A stretch of DNA of 59,291 nt from Aurantiacibacter xanthus. Lineage in GTDB: Bacteria > Pseudomonadota > Alphaproteobacteria > Sphingomonadales > Sphingomonadaceae. The DNA is taken from contig NZ_QXFM01000144.1 of the NCBI RefSeq assembly GCF_003584015.1, forward strand, positions 120,985-180,275. Direction: 5' to 3'. The stretch's first letter is position 1. Every line of letters begins with the position of its first letter. This document shows, in pieces, positions 17,670 through 26,623 of the stretch. A program made the translations under genes and the position numbers. Under the pieces are notes generated by a model. That model worked only from the letters and a program-made list of their open reading frames with translations. It did not search any database and was not told where the DNA came from.

Positions 17670-18153
17670 TTGCTGTATCCTGCCCACCTGCGAGAAAGTC
17701 TCCCAGAAACTGGTCTTTGCGTGCGAGCTCATTGATGTGATCGGCAAGCATCCTTGCGACCCGGTTCGCCGTTCCTTTTGCCCAACGCGATTTCACATCG
17801 CCAACATTGTCTCCCAGCGATCGCTGCAATGCTTGCGGGAACTCGGCACTGAACTCCTCGAAGAATTCAGCGAGGTCCGATTGCAACCAGTCGATTGCTT
17901 GGTCTTCGCCGCAAACCAGGAACAGCAGCAGGTGTGCCCGCGGTGTGGCCCGGCTCGCTTCGAGTATGCGCAGGGCTTCACCCAGTGTCGCCGAGCGCTC
18001 TGCTTGCAAGACACGCCGCAGCGCATCCTTGTGAAGGCGCGCGTCAGCAGCAACTTCGCATTTGGCCCGCCCGCTCGCATCCACTGCGGCAGTCAATAGG
18101 CGCGCAAGCCCAAGTCGGATCCCTTCCTCTGAATAGTCTGTCTCGTCAGCCAC
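17662..18153 (-). CDS. Putative HTH regulator of the conjugative element
   Basis: A 163-residue protein. Residues about 20-75 look like a lambda-repressor-type HTH (AAVDASGRAKCEVAADARLH, then ALRRVLQAERSATLGEALRI). The acidic and hydrophobic remainder (DWLQSDLAEFFEEFSAEFP) has no family I recognise. The start is the GTG at 18153, which has AGAAGGGAG six bases upstream; a longer frame from TTG lacks support. A TTTCCTACAT element lies 59 nt upstream. It is probably an autoregulated repressor or activator of the divergent tra operon, but the function is inferred from position. Confidence 0.65.
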   Translation of the reverse strand: MADETDYSEEGIRLGLARLLTAAVDASGRAKCEVAADARLHKDALRRVLQAERSATLGEALRILEASRATPRAHLLLFLVCGEDQAIDWLQSDLAEFFEEFSAEFPQALQRSLGDNVGDVKSRWAKGTANRVARMLADHINELARKDQFLGDFLAGGQDTANV

Positions 18154-18211
18154 GGACGACTCCCTTCTGCAATCACTCAAGGTTCGACTCGAAAGCTAGG
18201 CCGAAGGACGG

Positions 18212-18229
18212 ATGTAGGAAAACGAAAAG
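18212..18229 (-). promoter_or_regulatory. TTTCCTACAT element upstream of the HTH regulator
   Basis: Plus strand ATGTAGGAAAACGAAAAG, an 18-base exact match to 57311-57328. Read toward the gene it ends TTTCCTACAT, 59 nt before the GTG start at 18153. Confidence 0.55.
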
Positions 18230-18438
18230 AACATATGAGGAACCTATAGGAGCGAACAAATCGTTTTGCGCTTATGATTCGCGCAGAAACCGGTCGCCAA
18301 ATCGCAAAATCCGGTAAGCTCCGCGCAGGTTCCGGCCGTCCCCGCGCACAATCCCACCCTGCTGGCGCGCGATCCGGCTTCGCCTGCGCGAATTGTCGCT
18401 TTTTTCTTGGTCAGCCGCCGCAAATGCGCGCCGCCCCA

Positions 18439-18448
18439 TTTCCTACAT
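18439..18448 (+). promoter_or_regulatory. TTTCCTACAT element upstream of the tra operon
   Basis: Same ten-base core, oriented toward the pilin gene and 80 nt upstream of its ATG. It is preceded by CCA, as is the copy at 58400. Confidence 0.5.
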
Positions 18449-18528
18449 CACCGCTCCGGTTGAAGGAAAGAACATACAGCGAACCCCAAAGCTCGCTGTT
18501 GTCGATCAACCAACCGGAGTTTTCCTTC

Positions 18529-18843
18529 ATGACCACCAAGACCCTTGCCCATTCGGCCCCGCGGATGCGCGACTACATGGTGCCCGCCGCGCTGGCGCTC
18601 GCCATTGCGGGTGCCGCCTATGCCGGCGCCGATACGACCTTCGATCCGGCGCTCACCATGTTCACCGACTTCCTCGAGGGCTCGGGCGGTAAGATCATTA
18701 CCGTGCTCTCGCTCGCCGGTGGCCTGATTGCGCTTGCCTCAGGACGTTTCGCACTCGGCCAGGTGGCCGTGCCCGTCGGCGTCGGGATCGGTGTCGGCAC
18801 CGGCGTGCCGATCGTCACCTCTGTCGTGACCGCGACCATCTGA
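18529..18843 (+). CDS. traA: Conjugative pilin, TraA/VirB2-like
   Basis: A 104-residue prepilin. A short basic N-terminus leads into a first hydrophobic stretch (YMVPAALALAIAGAAYAGA) with a plausible signal-peptidase site. The mature part has two hydrophobic segments (IITVLSLAGGLIALASG and VAVPVGVGIGVGTGVPIV). GGAG lies eight bases upstream of the ATG. Being first in the operon, immediately before traL, is the standard place for the pilin gene of F-type systems. The family match is by topology and position rather than strong motifs. Confidence 0.72.
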   Translation: MTTKTLAHSAPRMRDYMVPAALALAIAGAAYAGADTTFDPALTMFTDFLEGSGGKIITVLSLAGGLIALASGRFALGQVAVPVGVGIGVGTGVPIVTSVVTATI

Positions 18844-18878
18844 ACCCTGGTCGCACGGTCTAACGACAGGAGGGCGGC

Positions 18879-19166
18879 ATGGCCGACAGGTATATTGTTC
18901 CACGGCGGCTCGACGATCCTGAGCTTATCGGCTTCTGGACCGTGGACGAGTTTGCGGGGATGCTGATCCCCTTCGCCTGGGGCATACTCACGCAGCACAT
19001 CATCATCGGCACAGGCCTGTCGGTCATTGCCTGGTTCGGCCTGCGGAAGGCGAAGTCAGGTAACAAGGGCGCGAAGCTGGTGCATGCTGCCTACTGGTAC
19101 CTGCCGGGGTCATTCCTCGGGCTGAAGGCCACGCCGCCCTCCCACTGCCGCCTTCTTGCTGGCTGA
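18879..19166 (+). CDS. traL: Type IV secretion protein TraL
   Basis: 95 residues with the TraL signature YIVPRRLDDPELIGFWTVDE near the N-terminus and two hydrophobic helices (FAGMLIPFAWGILTQHIIIG, TGLSVIAWFGL). TraL (VirB3-like) is an inner-membrane component needed for pilus assembly. AGGAGG precedes the start. The C-terminal ~12 residues read through to 19166, 13 bp before the traE start. Confidence 0.88.
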   Translation: MADRYIVPRRLDDPELIGFWTVDEFAGMLIPFAWGILTQHIIIGTGLSVIAWFGLRKAKSGNKGAKLVHAAYWYLPGSFLGLKATPPSHCRLLAG

Positions 19167-19179
19167 GGGGAGGACAACC

Positions 19180-19746
19180 ATGCAATCCGAATTCGCGCAC
19201 GAACAGGCCCAGCGCCACCTTGCCCAGCGCAACCGCTTTGCCGCGCTTGCCGGCGTGCTTGGCGTCACCAGCCTGATTGGAATCGGCGCTGCCGTCACAA
19301 GCGACGAAGCCATAGTTCTGGTGCCGATCACCGCCGAAACGCTGACGGTCTCGAGCGCCGGGGTCGATGCCCATTATCTCGAGCTCGTCACCCGCGACAC
19401 CGCGCTGATGCTGCTGAACCGTGCACCTGAAAGCCTCGACTACTGGATGGAGCAGATCCTCAAGGTCGCCGATCCGGCAGCCCATGGCCGCCTCAAGGCC
19501 GAGCTCGTCGCCATCGTCGAGGAGCAACGCGGCTCGGACATTTCACAGGCCTTCGTGATCCGCGCGATGGAGGTCGACACCAAGGCGCTGACCTCGACCG
19601 TCAGCGGCACGCTCAAGACCTTTGTCGGCGCGCAGGTGATCGCGAGCCAGGAGCGCAGCTTCACATTCCGCTGGTCAAGGCGGGGCTTGAGCCTCGCGCT
19701 CACCGGCTTCGAACAGAATTCAACTTCAGAGGACCATGACCAATGA
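19180..19746 (+). CDS. traE: Type IV secretion protein TraE
   Basis: 188 residues, VirB8-like in role. A cytoplasmic N-terminus leads to one transmembrane helix (FAALAGVLGVTSLIGIGAAV) and a periplasmic domain with AHYLELVTRDTALMLLNRAP. It bridges the inner-membrane and core complexes of the transfer channel. The start is the ATG at 19180, with a GAGGGGAGGA ribosome-binding site; a frame opening at 19156 inside traL is not used. It overlaps traK by 4 bp (ATGA). Confidence 0.88.
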   Translation: MQSEFAHEQAQRHLAQRNRFAALAGVLGVTSLIGIGAAVTSDEAIVLVPITAETLTVSSAGVDAHYLELVTRDTALMLLNRAPESLDYWMEQILKVADPAAHGRLKAELVAIVEEQRGSDISQAFVIRAMEVDTKALTSTVSGTLKTFVGAQVIASQERSFTFRWSRRGLSLALTGFEQNSTSEDHDQ

Positions 19747-20558
19747 ACCTCCTCAGCAATCCAGCATCTGCCATGCTTGCGGCAACCGGTCTCGCAATGT
19801 TCAGCCTGGGCGCACGTCAGCGCCGCGATGTCGCGCTTAAACTCGCGGGGCTGACCGCGCTCGGCCTTGCGCTCGTGCCGACACCTGCGCTCGCCGACCA
19901 GTTCATCGAGGCGAGCGATGGCTCGACGATCGATTGCGAACTGGCGCGCGGCGAGCTCACCCGTATCGCGCTTATCGAGGACGGCTTTGCCAACGTCTCG
20001 AAGATTGCCAGCGGCTTTCCCTACAATGATTTCCAGGTGACCCATGAGCCGGTGCGTGGCGACATCTATGTGTCGGTCCCGCCGCAATATGCCTCGGACC
20101 GGATCAGTTTCTTCGCCACCAGCCAGGCGGGCCATGTCTACAAGTTCGCTTGCCGCCTCGGTGGAAACGAAGCGACCCAGCTGTTCATCACCAACCCGGC
20201 GCTTGCGCGCAGCGAAGCCGAAGAATGGCAGGCAGGCGCAAGCCCGTCGGACAATGCCATCCGGCTGATCGAGGCCATGGCCAGCGATGCGGTGCTGCCC
20301 GGCTTTGCCGCGCGCGCCGAACTGTCGCGCCCACGCCGCACCGGTTCGATCGAAGTTCAGCAGGTCGCCCAATATGATGGCGCCGAGCTAACCGGCCAGC
20401 GCTTCCTCATCCGCAATCTTGGCAACGAACCGCTCGACCTTGCCAGCGAACGCGAGGCTCCTGCTGGTGCGCTCGCCTTTGCCTATGGCCGCGAGAGCCT
20501 TGCTCCCGGCGAAGCAACCAGCGCCTTCCTTGTCTTTGCCGCGGGAGGGCTCGAGTGA
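19743..20558 (+). CDS. traK: Type IV secretion secretin-like TraK
   Basis: 271 residues, VirB9/TraK family, forming the outer-membrane core ring with TraB and TraV. A hydrophobic leader ends near VPTPALA, followed by beta-rich sequence and a C-terminal domain (FLIRNLGNEPLDLASEREA). Overlaps with traE and traB are 4 bp each, indicating tight translational coupling. Somewhat longer than F TraK because of the extended leader. Confidence 0.86.
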   Translation: MNLLSNPASAMLAATGLAMFSLGARQRRDVALKLAGLTALGLALVPTPALADQFIEASDGSTIDCELARGELTRIALIEDGFANVSKIASGFPYNDFQVTHEPVRGDIYVSVPPQYASDRISFFATSQAGHVYKFACRLGGNEATQLFITNPALARSEAEEWQAGASPSDNAIRLIEAMASDAVLPGFAARAELSRPRRTGSIEVQQVAQYDGAELTGQRFLIRNLGNEPLDLASEREAPAGALAFAYGRESLAPGEATSAFLVFAAGGLE

Positions 20559-21886
20559 TGGCTGACGTAGACACCAAGGGCATAAGCGAAACCCGGCCCA
20601 GCGAACGCGAGGATCCTAGGAACAAGGATTCTGGGCGTAAGGATACGCGGCGCGACCTTAACGCCAATGTCGCGCAGCGGCAAAAGCTGTTGCTCGCAGG
20701 GATTGGCGGCGTGGCGCTGCTGGCCGGAGCTTGGTTCATCCTCGACGATGACGACAGCGCGTCGGCTGACAGCGAGAGCGTTGCCAGCATCGACACCGGA
20801 GGCCTCGTCAATCGCAATCTCTCGCAGCGCGAATTCGTTGCCACCTATGGCAACCGCCTCGATGCGCAGGGCCGCGCGATCAAGGACCTACAGGATACCC
20901 AGCTCCCGCGCCCCGAGATCGAGCAGGAACTCGAAGCCTTGCGCGCAGAGAACGCGCGGATGATGAGCGATGGCCAGGTCGCGATCGATGCGATCTCGGC
21001 CGAGAATGCGGCGCTGAGGACCGAACTCGAACGCTCGCGCGAAGCGGTGCCCGCTGCGCATGCCCTGCCACCGCCCGCTTATGGCCCGGGCGTGACACCG
21101 CCCGGCGAGAGCAATGGCAATGCTACCCCTGCTGCCGCGCGACCGGGCGGACTCGACATGCTGACCTTTGGCGAGCGTACGCCAACAAATGCGCGGCCCG
21201 CCGCTTCCGAGCGCGCGCCTGCGCTGATGCTCGAGGCAAGCCGCGATTACCTGCCGCCGAATTCCTATGCGCCCGCACGCGTCATCGTCGGGGTCGATGC
21301 CTCGACGGGCGTCGCCAGCCAGACCGATCCGCTGCCCGTGGTGCTACGGATCACCGGACCCGCACGCTCGGTGATGCGCGGCAATGAACTGCTCTCGACC
21401 GATATCACCGGCTGCCTCGTCAATGGCGCGGCGCGCGGCGACCTCTCGGCGGAGAAGGTCTATGTCCAGCTGGTGCGCATGACCTGCGCCCAGCCCGGCG
21501 GCCGCTACGCGGTCTCCGAGGTCAAGGGTTTCATCGCCTTTGCCGGCAAGTTGGGCGTGCGCGGCCGCGTGGTCAGCCGCGAAGGCAGTCTTGTCAGCCA
21601 GGCGCTGCTCGCCGGGATCGTCGGCGGGTTCGGGCGCGGCTTCTCCGCCAACGCCAACGGAATCTTCACAGGCCAGGTCGGCGCCAATGGCCAGCGTGAG
21701 GCGCTTTCGCCAACCGACATCCTTGCCGGTGGCATCGGCCAGGGCGCGGGCGAAGCGGCCGATACAGTCAGCCGCTATCTCATCGAACGCGCCGAACAAT
21801 ACCAACCAGTCGTCGAGATGCCGACCGGCATCGAGGTCGAGATCGTCTTTCTCGACGGCGTCCATGTCAGGAGCACACCCCAATGA
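20555..21886 (+). CDS. traB: Type IV secretion protein TraB
   Basis: 443 residues, VirB10-like. A charged cytoplasmic N-terminus is followed by one transmembrane helix (LLLAGIGGVALLAGAWFIL), a predicted coiled coil (PEIEQELEALRAENARMM), a Pro-rich linker and the conserved C-terminal beta barrel (SYAPARVIVGVDASTGVAS to VEIVFLDGVHV). It spans both membranes in the channel core. It overlaps traK and the following dsbC-like gene by 4 bp each. Confidence 0.9.
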   Translation: MMADVDTKGISETRPSEREDPRNKDSGRKDTRRDLNANVAQRQKLLLAGIGGVALLAGAWFILDDDDSASADSESVASIDTGGLVNRNLSQREFVATYGNRLDAQGRAIKDLQDTQLPRPEIEQELEALRAENARMMSDGQVAIDAISAENAALRTELERSREAVPAAHALPPPAYGPGVTPPGESNGNATPAAARPGGLDMLTFGERTPTNARPAASERAPALMLEASRDYLPPNSYAPARVIVGVDASTGVASQTDPLPVVLRITGPARSVMRGNELLSTDITGCLVNGAARGDLSAEKVYVQLVRMTCAQPGGRYAVSEVKGFIAFAGKLGVRGRVVSREGSLVSQALLAGIVGGFGRGFSANANGIFTGQVGANGQREALSPTDILAGGIGQGAGEAADTVSRYLIERAEQYQPVVEMPTGIEVEIVFLDGVHVRSTPQ

Positions 21887-22746
21887 ACTTTTCCGAGAAC
21901 CAGCCCGGCCTCAAGGCCCGCCTCGCCCATATCGCCATTGCAGCCAGCAGCGCAGCCGCAGTCCTGACCGTCGGAGTCAGTGCAGTCACTGCCATGCCTG
22001 CAACGGCACAGGATCTGGCGAGCGAAGTCGCCGAGGCGCTGCAACTGCGGTTGCCCAAGACGCCGATCGACGAGATCGCCTGCGACAGGTTCGGTCCCTG
22101 GTGCGAGGTCGTCTCGGGCGAGACGCTGTTCTATATCGACAAGAGCGCGCGCTACCTCCTGGTCGGGCGTCTCTACGACATGGAAGAGCGGCGCGATGTC
22201 ACCGCTTCGCGGCTGCTCGAACTCAACCCCGACCTGATCGCGGCAGGCGCTGCGCGCGCCAACCCGTCTGCAAACGAAAATGCAGCCAGCGCGCCGGTCG
22301 CGGACAAGGTCGATCTTTCCACCCTGCCCGCCGAAGGGGCAATTCACTGGGGGAACAAAAAGGGTCCGAAGCTTATCGTCTTCTCCGATTTCCAGTGCGG
22401 CTATTGCCTCCGCCTGGTCGATGAACTCGGCAAGGCGGGTGTGCTGGTCGAGGAGCGGCCCATCTCCATCCTCGGCTCTCAAAGCCGCCGCCTTGCCGAG
22501 ACCGTGATCTGCGCGAGCAGTCCCGCAGCTGCGCTGCACCAGGCCTATGAAGGGGCGCTCGATCCGGGCGGGGCAAGCTGCGCCGAGACGCGCGGGCTCG
22601 ATGCCAACGAAGCCTTCGCCCGCGCCAATGGCTTTGCCGGAACCCCGGTTATCGTCCGGGCGAGCGATGGCGCAGTGCTCCACGGATTTCGCGATGCGGC
22701 CACGCTGCGCGAGTTTGCGCAGGCTTCGAAGGAGCAGCGCAAGTGA
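21883..22746 (+). CDS. dsbC: DsbC-like disulfide isomerase of the transfer system
   Basis: 287 residues: export signal (about 1-42), a DsbC/G-type N-terminal part, and a thioredoxin-fold domain with active site FQCGYCLRL and cis-Pro loop FAGTPVIV. It would act in the periplasm, forming or shuffling disulfides in the cysteine-rich TraU and TraN made by the same operon. It lies between traB and traV, each with 4-bp overlaps, as in several F-like systems. The symbol reflects family, not proven orthology to chromosomal dsbC. Confidence 0.85.
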   Translation: MNFSENQPGLKARLAHIAIAASSAAAVLTVGVSAVTAMPATAQDLASEVAEALQLRLPKTPIDEIACDRFGPWCEVVSGETLFYIDKSARYLLVGRLYDMEERRDVTASRLLELNPDLIAAGAARANPSANENAASAPVADKVDLSTLPAEGAIHWGNKKGPKLIVFSDFQCGYCLRLVDELGKAGVLVEERPISILGSQSRRLAETVICASSPAAALHQAYEGALDPGGASCAETRGLDANEAFARANGFAGTPVIVRASDGAVLHGFRDAATLREFAQASKEQRK

Positions 22747-23309
22747 GCGCGCTCTTGCATCTGCGCGCACCGGGCCTTGCCTTGCTCATGCTGGCGGGCG
22801 GCTGCTCGACGCTCGGCGGCAATGTGTCGGGCGACTTCGCCTGCCGCGCGCCCGAAGGGTCGTGCGCGCCGACGACGCTGATCGATGCGGCGGCCACCGG
22901 GATCGATGCGCAGCCGAGCACCGCGCTGGTGGCCGGAGCATCGACCGCCAGCGGGAATGGCCAGAGCCTGCGGATCGTGCTCGCCGGCTATCGCGACGAA
23001 GCAGGCCGCACGCACGAAGCACGCGTCGTCCATGTGACCCTGCCCGAACCCGCAAGTGCCAGTTGGCTCGCGCCGCAGCGCACAGGCGAGGTGCTGCGCG
23101 CGATCGGCAACTCGATTGCCCGTGACGGCAATGCGACCCGCCCACCCCAATACGAAACACCCGAGCAAGTGCCGGAAATGCCACTCCCCCTTTGGCAGCC
23201 CCTTCCGGCCTCGCCCGGCGCAACCGCGCCGGTCATCGGGGCGCCCGGCGGTCCGGTGACAACCGACCGGGTGCCCCACCCTCTTCAATCCCATGGAGAC
23301 GAGCAATGA
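22743..23309 (+). CDS. traV: Outer-membrane lipoprotein TraV
   Basis: 188 residues with a lipobox (LLMLAGGCSTLGGNVSG), then FACRAPEGSCAP, typical of TraV, which anchors the TraB-TraK core to the outer membrane (VirB7-like role). The C-terminal half is Pro-rich and low complexity. It overlaps traC by 4 bp. Confidence 0.83.
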   Translation: MSALLHLRAPGLALLMLAGGCSTLGGNVSGDFACRAPEGSCAPTTLIDAAATGIDAQPSTALVAGASTASGNGQSLRIVLAGYRDEAGRTHEARVVHVTLPEPASASWLAPQRTGEVLRAIGNSIARDGNATRPPQYETPEQVPEMPLPLWQPLPASPGATAPVIGAPGGPVTTDRVPHPLQSHGDEQ

Positions 23310-25867
23310 ACCTCTCCTTTGCTGCCGCGCGTGACGCGCTCATGGCGGGCCTGTTCGCCGATACCGACCGGGCCGAGAAGGGCGCTGCACATTTCGCGCT
23401 CGACATGCTCTCGGACTGGCTGCCTTACCGCGTCTATGACGAGCGCGCGGGGCTCTATCGCAACCGTGCATCCAAGGGCTTCGTGCTCGAAGTGACCCCG
23501 CTGGTCGGCGCAGACGAGCGCACCGGCGAGATCCTCGGCCAGTTCTTCTCCGAAGGCCTGCCGCCCGGCGCCTGCCTGCAGGTGCTCAATTTCGCCTCGC
23601 CCAGGATCGGCAATGTCGTCGGTCCCTGGTTTGCCCCGCGCTACGAACAGGGCGGGATCTACGAAGCGATCGCCAAGGCCCGCACGAGCCGGTTCTACGA
23701 TCTCGTCTGGCAATCGGGAAGCGCGCATGCGCCGTTCCATGCCCGCAGCAGCCGTCTGGTTGTCTCCCTGGGCGTGCCGGTGCCGGGAAGCATTAGCGAC
23801 GCCGAGCTCACCGAGTGCCGCGAGGGCTTGCTCGGCATGCTCCATTCACTCGGCCTGCACGCCGCGCCGCTCGAACCCGCGGGCCTTCTCGCCCTCATCG
23901 ACGAGCTGACCTCGCCGACCACGGCGCGCGAGCCTGACCGGATCGACTGGAACCCGCACGAAACGCTCGATGTCCAGGCCATCCGCCGCGATATCGAACT
24001 CGAGGTCGAGGACGACCGGCTGATCCTTCGCACCGAACGCTTCCGCGAGACCGGACGCGACCGCCAGGGCGTACCGCAGGTCGGTGCATGTTATCCCGAC
24101 CGCTTTGATCTCAGGCACTATGCCTTCCGCACCGCGCCCGAGCGCTGGGCGCCGTGGGAATGCGCGCGGCTGATTGGCGACATGTTCACCGACAAGCTGC
24201 GCTTCCCCTGCCCTGCCGCGACCATGCTCTGCCTCGTCTACCCCGACCAGGAAGCCGCCGCCGCGCGTGCGGGCTACAAGTTCATGCGCACGACCAGCCT
24301 TGCCGATACCAAGAGCGCGCGTTTCCTTCCGCGGCTTGGCGAGCAGTCTGCCGAATGGAAGCACGTCCAGGCCGAGCTCCAGGAAGGCAAGAAGCTGGTC
24401 AAGCTCTTCTACGGGCTCACCACCTATTCGCCGCTGGGCGAAGGCGATGCACACGAACGCGTGGTGAAAGCCATTTACAAGGCGGCAGGCTGGGATCTCG
24501 CCGACGAACGCTTCCTGCAATTGCAGGGCCTCGTTGCGGCCTTCCCCTTGAGCCTTGCCGACGGGCTCGCGGCGGACATGACGCGCCTCAAGCGCCTTCG
24601 CACCATGCTCTCGACCACGGCGGCCAATATCGCCCCCATGCAGGGCGAGTATCTCGGCGGGAATGTCCCGCACCTACTTCTGGTTGGCCGCCGCGGCCAG
24701 CCCTTCTTCTGGTCGCCATTCGAGAACGGTGCGGGCAACCACAATATTGCCATCTGCGGCAAGTCGGGCTCGGGCAAGTCGGTGCTGCTGCAGGAGCTCT
24801 GCGCGGCCCTGCGCGGCGCCGGCGCCAAGGTCGTGGTGATCGATGACGGGCGCAGCTTCGAGCATTCGGTGAAGCTCCAAGGCGGCCGCTTCGTCGAGTT
24901 CACGCTCGCCTCGGGCTTTTCGCTCAATCCCTTCTCGCTGATCGACGAGGCCCGCGCCGAGATCGACGAGGATTACCGGCTCGACTGCTTTGCCATGGTG
25001 AAAGCGATCGTCGGGCAGATGGCGCGGCCAAGCACCGCGCCTTCGGACACCGAACGCGGCCTCATCGACAAGGCGATCTCGCAGGTCTGGGCGAGCCTTG
25101 GCAGTGGCGGATCGATCGACGATGTCGCCCATGCCCTCCACGAGGGCGAGAACGAAACCGGCAAGGAGCTTGCGCTCGCGATTGCCCCCTTCTGCCGCGG
25201 CGGCAGCTATGCCGGGTTCTTTTCGGGCAAGGCGAGCTTTGCTTTCGATGATGATTTTACCGTCTTCGAGATGAGCGATCTCGCGTCACGCGAGGAACTC
25301 AGGAGCGTCGTCCTTTCGGCGATCATGTTCATGACCGGCCAGGCGATGACCCGCTCATCGCGGTCTACCAAGAAGCTGCTGCTGATCGACGAGGCCTGGG
25401 CCATGCTCAAGGGCGGATCGATGGGCGAGTTCGTCGAGACCTACGCCCGCACCGCGCGCAAATATGGCGGCGCGCTTGCGACAGCAACGCAGTCGCTCAA
25501 CGATTATTACAAGTCCGGCGGTGCGCGCGCGGCGCTTGAAAACAGCGACTGGATGCTGGTCCTCCAGCAGAAGCCCGAGACCATCGCCGATTTCCGGAAA
25601 GAGGCGCGGCTCGACATGGACGACCGCACCGAGACGCTGATCCGTAGCCTCAAGCGCTCGGGATCTGAATACAGCGAGCTCTATATCAAGGGTCCCGAGG
25701 TCGAGGCGGTGGGGCGGCTCGTGCTCGACCCACTTTCGGCGACCATCTTCTCCTCCGATCCCGACACCTACGCCACTATCCATGGCCATGTCGAAGACGG
25801 CATGCCGCTCGACAAGGCCATCGCGCTCGTTGCTGGCCGCCCTGACGTTCTTGGGGGAGAGGCATGA
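23306..25867 (+). CDS. traC: Transfer ATPase TraC (VirB4-like)
   Basis: 853 residues, full length. Walker A GKSGSGKS is at about 484-492 and Walker B LLLIDEAWAML at about 690-700, followed by FATQ-type ALATATQSLNDYY. It drives pilus assembly at the inner membrane. The start is the ATG at 23306, overlapping the traV stop; a longer frame through traV is a shadow. No disruption is visible. Confidence 0.93.
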   Translation: MNLSFAAARDALMAGLFADTDRAEKGAAHFALDMLSDWLPYRVYDERAGLYRNRASKGFVLEVTPLVGADERTGEILGQFFSEGLPPGACLQVLNFASPRIGNVVGPWFAPRYEQGGIYEAIAKARTSRFYDLVWQSGSAHAPFHARSSRLVVSLGVPVPGSISDAELTECREGLLGMLHSLGLHAAPLEPAGLLALIDELTSPTTAREPDRIDWNPHETLDVQAIRRDIELEVEDDRLILRTERFRETGRDRQGVPQVGACYPDRFDLRHYAFRTAPERWAPWECARLIGDMFTDKLRFPCPAATMLCLVYPDQEAAAARAGYKFMRTTSLADTKSARFLPRLGEQSAEWKHVQAELQEGKKLVKLFYGLTTYSPLGEGDAHERVVKAIYKAAGWDLADERFLQLQGLVAAFPLSLADGLAADMTRLKRLRTMLSTTAANIAPMQGEYLGGNVPHLLLVGRRGQPFFWSPFENGAGNHNIAICGKSGSGKSVLLQELCAALRGAGAKVVVIDDGRSFEHSVKLQGGRFVEFTLASGFSLNPFSLIDEARAEIDEDYRLDCFAMVKAIVGQMARPSTAPSDTERGLIDKAISQVWASLGSGGSIDDVAHALHEGENETGKELALAIAPFCRGGSYAGFFSGKASFAFDDDFTVFEMSDLASREELRSVVLSAIMFMTGQAMTRSSRSTKKLLLIDEAWAMLKGGSMGEFVETYARTARKYGGALATATQSLNDYYKSGGARAALENSDWMLVLQQKPETIADFRKEARLDMDDRTETLIRSLKRSGSEYSELYIKGPEVEAVGRLVLDPLSATIFSSDPDTYATIHGHVEDGMPLDKAIALVAGRPDVLGGEA

Positions 25868-26253
25868 TGTGCATGCATGTCGAAACCATGCTCGACCGGA
25901 TCGAGCACGGCACATTTCCCAAGCCGAAGATCGCGATCGTGCCCATGGTGCAAGGCACCTGCCTGGTGCTGATCGAGGCGGCGGGGTTTACCGCGAGCAC
26001 GCTGCTCACCGTGCTCGGCCTGCCGCTGTTCGTCTTCCTGTTCCTCGCCGGATGGGACCTGGCACTGCTTTTCGCACAGCTCGGCAATCTCGCCGATCAC
26101 TATGCCAGCGCCGAGGAGCACGCGCGCATCGCGTTCAGTCGCGACCTGCAGATGGGCTTCCTGGTCCTTGCGGGCGGGTTCACACTGCTGCGCCTGCCAA
26201 CCTTCATTCGGCGTCTTTGCACCAAATTAGATCGGGAGATGCCGCATGACTGA
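25864..26253 (+). CDS. Unknown membrane protein of the tra operon
   Basis: 129 residues with two predicted transmembrane segments (a long one around FTASTLLTVLGLPLFVFLFL and a second near GFLVLAGGFTLL). I do not recognise the family. It overlaps traC by 4 bp and trbI by 8 bp, so it is an integral part of the operon rather than an insertion. F itself has traR/ybaA-like or no counterpart at this position. Confidence 0.7.
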   Translation: MMCMHVETMLDRIEHGTFPKPKIAIVPMVQGTCLVLIEAAGFTASTLLTVLGLPLFVFLFLAGWDLALLFAQLGNLADHYASAEEHARIAFSRDLQMGFLVLAGGFTLLRLPTFIRRLCTKLDREMPHD

Positions 26254-26623
26254 CCGAGCTTTCTCGCGCCCGCTGGCCTTGAAGATCGCCGCCACGCTCG
26301 CAATTGCGGCCGTGTTGCTCTGGGCAGGCTGGATCACCCGCGCGGTGCTGACGGACGATCCGCCCCGGATCGTCACCGTCCGGCTTGCCGAGACCATCGG
26401 CCAGTTCATCGACGAGGCAGCACGCGCCGATGCCGATCTCGCCACGGTGCAGGCTGCAAGCCTTGCCTACCTCCAGGCGGCCGAACTGGCAGTCGCCGAC
26501 ATGGGCAAGGACGGGCGGGTGGTGCTGGTCGCCGAAGCCGTGCTCGCCGGCGCTGCCGAAGACGCAACCCCCGAACTGGAAGCCCGCATCGCCACAAGGC
26601 TCCAAGCGGAGGCGCAGCCATGA
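26246..26623 (+). CDS. trbI: F-type conjugation protein TrbI
   Basis: 125 residues: short basic N-terminus, one membrane helix (IAATLAIAAVLLWAGWI), then a periplasmic segment containing VTVRLAETIGQFIDEAAR, characteristic of TrbI, which affects pilus extension and retraction. Position between traC and traW matches F. Confidence 0.78.
   Translation: MTDRAFSRPLALKIAATLAIAAVLLWAGWITRAVLTDDPPRIVTVRLAETIGQFIDEAARADADLATVQAASLAYLQAAELAVADMGKDGRVVLVAEAVLAGAAEDATPELEARIATRLQAEAQP

Larger units (their letters stand above)
18154..18528. promoter_or_regulatory. Divergent control region between the regulators and the tra operon
   Basis: 375 bp without a supported gene. It contains two copies of the TTTCCTACAT element facing outward: minus-oriented at 18212-18221 toward the regulator, and plus-oriented at 18439-18448 toward the pilin gene. 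Near the first copy are ATGAGGAACCTATAGGAG and other A-rich sequence. This is the natural site for control of the transfer operon. Confidence 0.6.
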
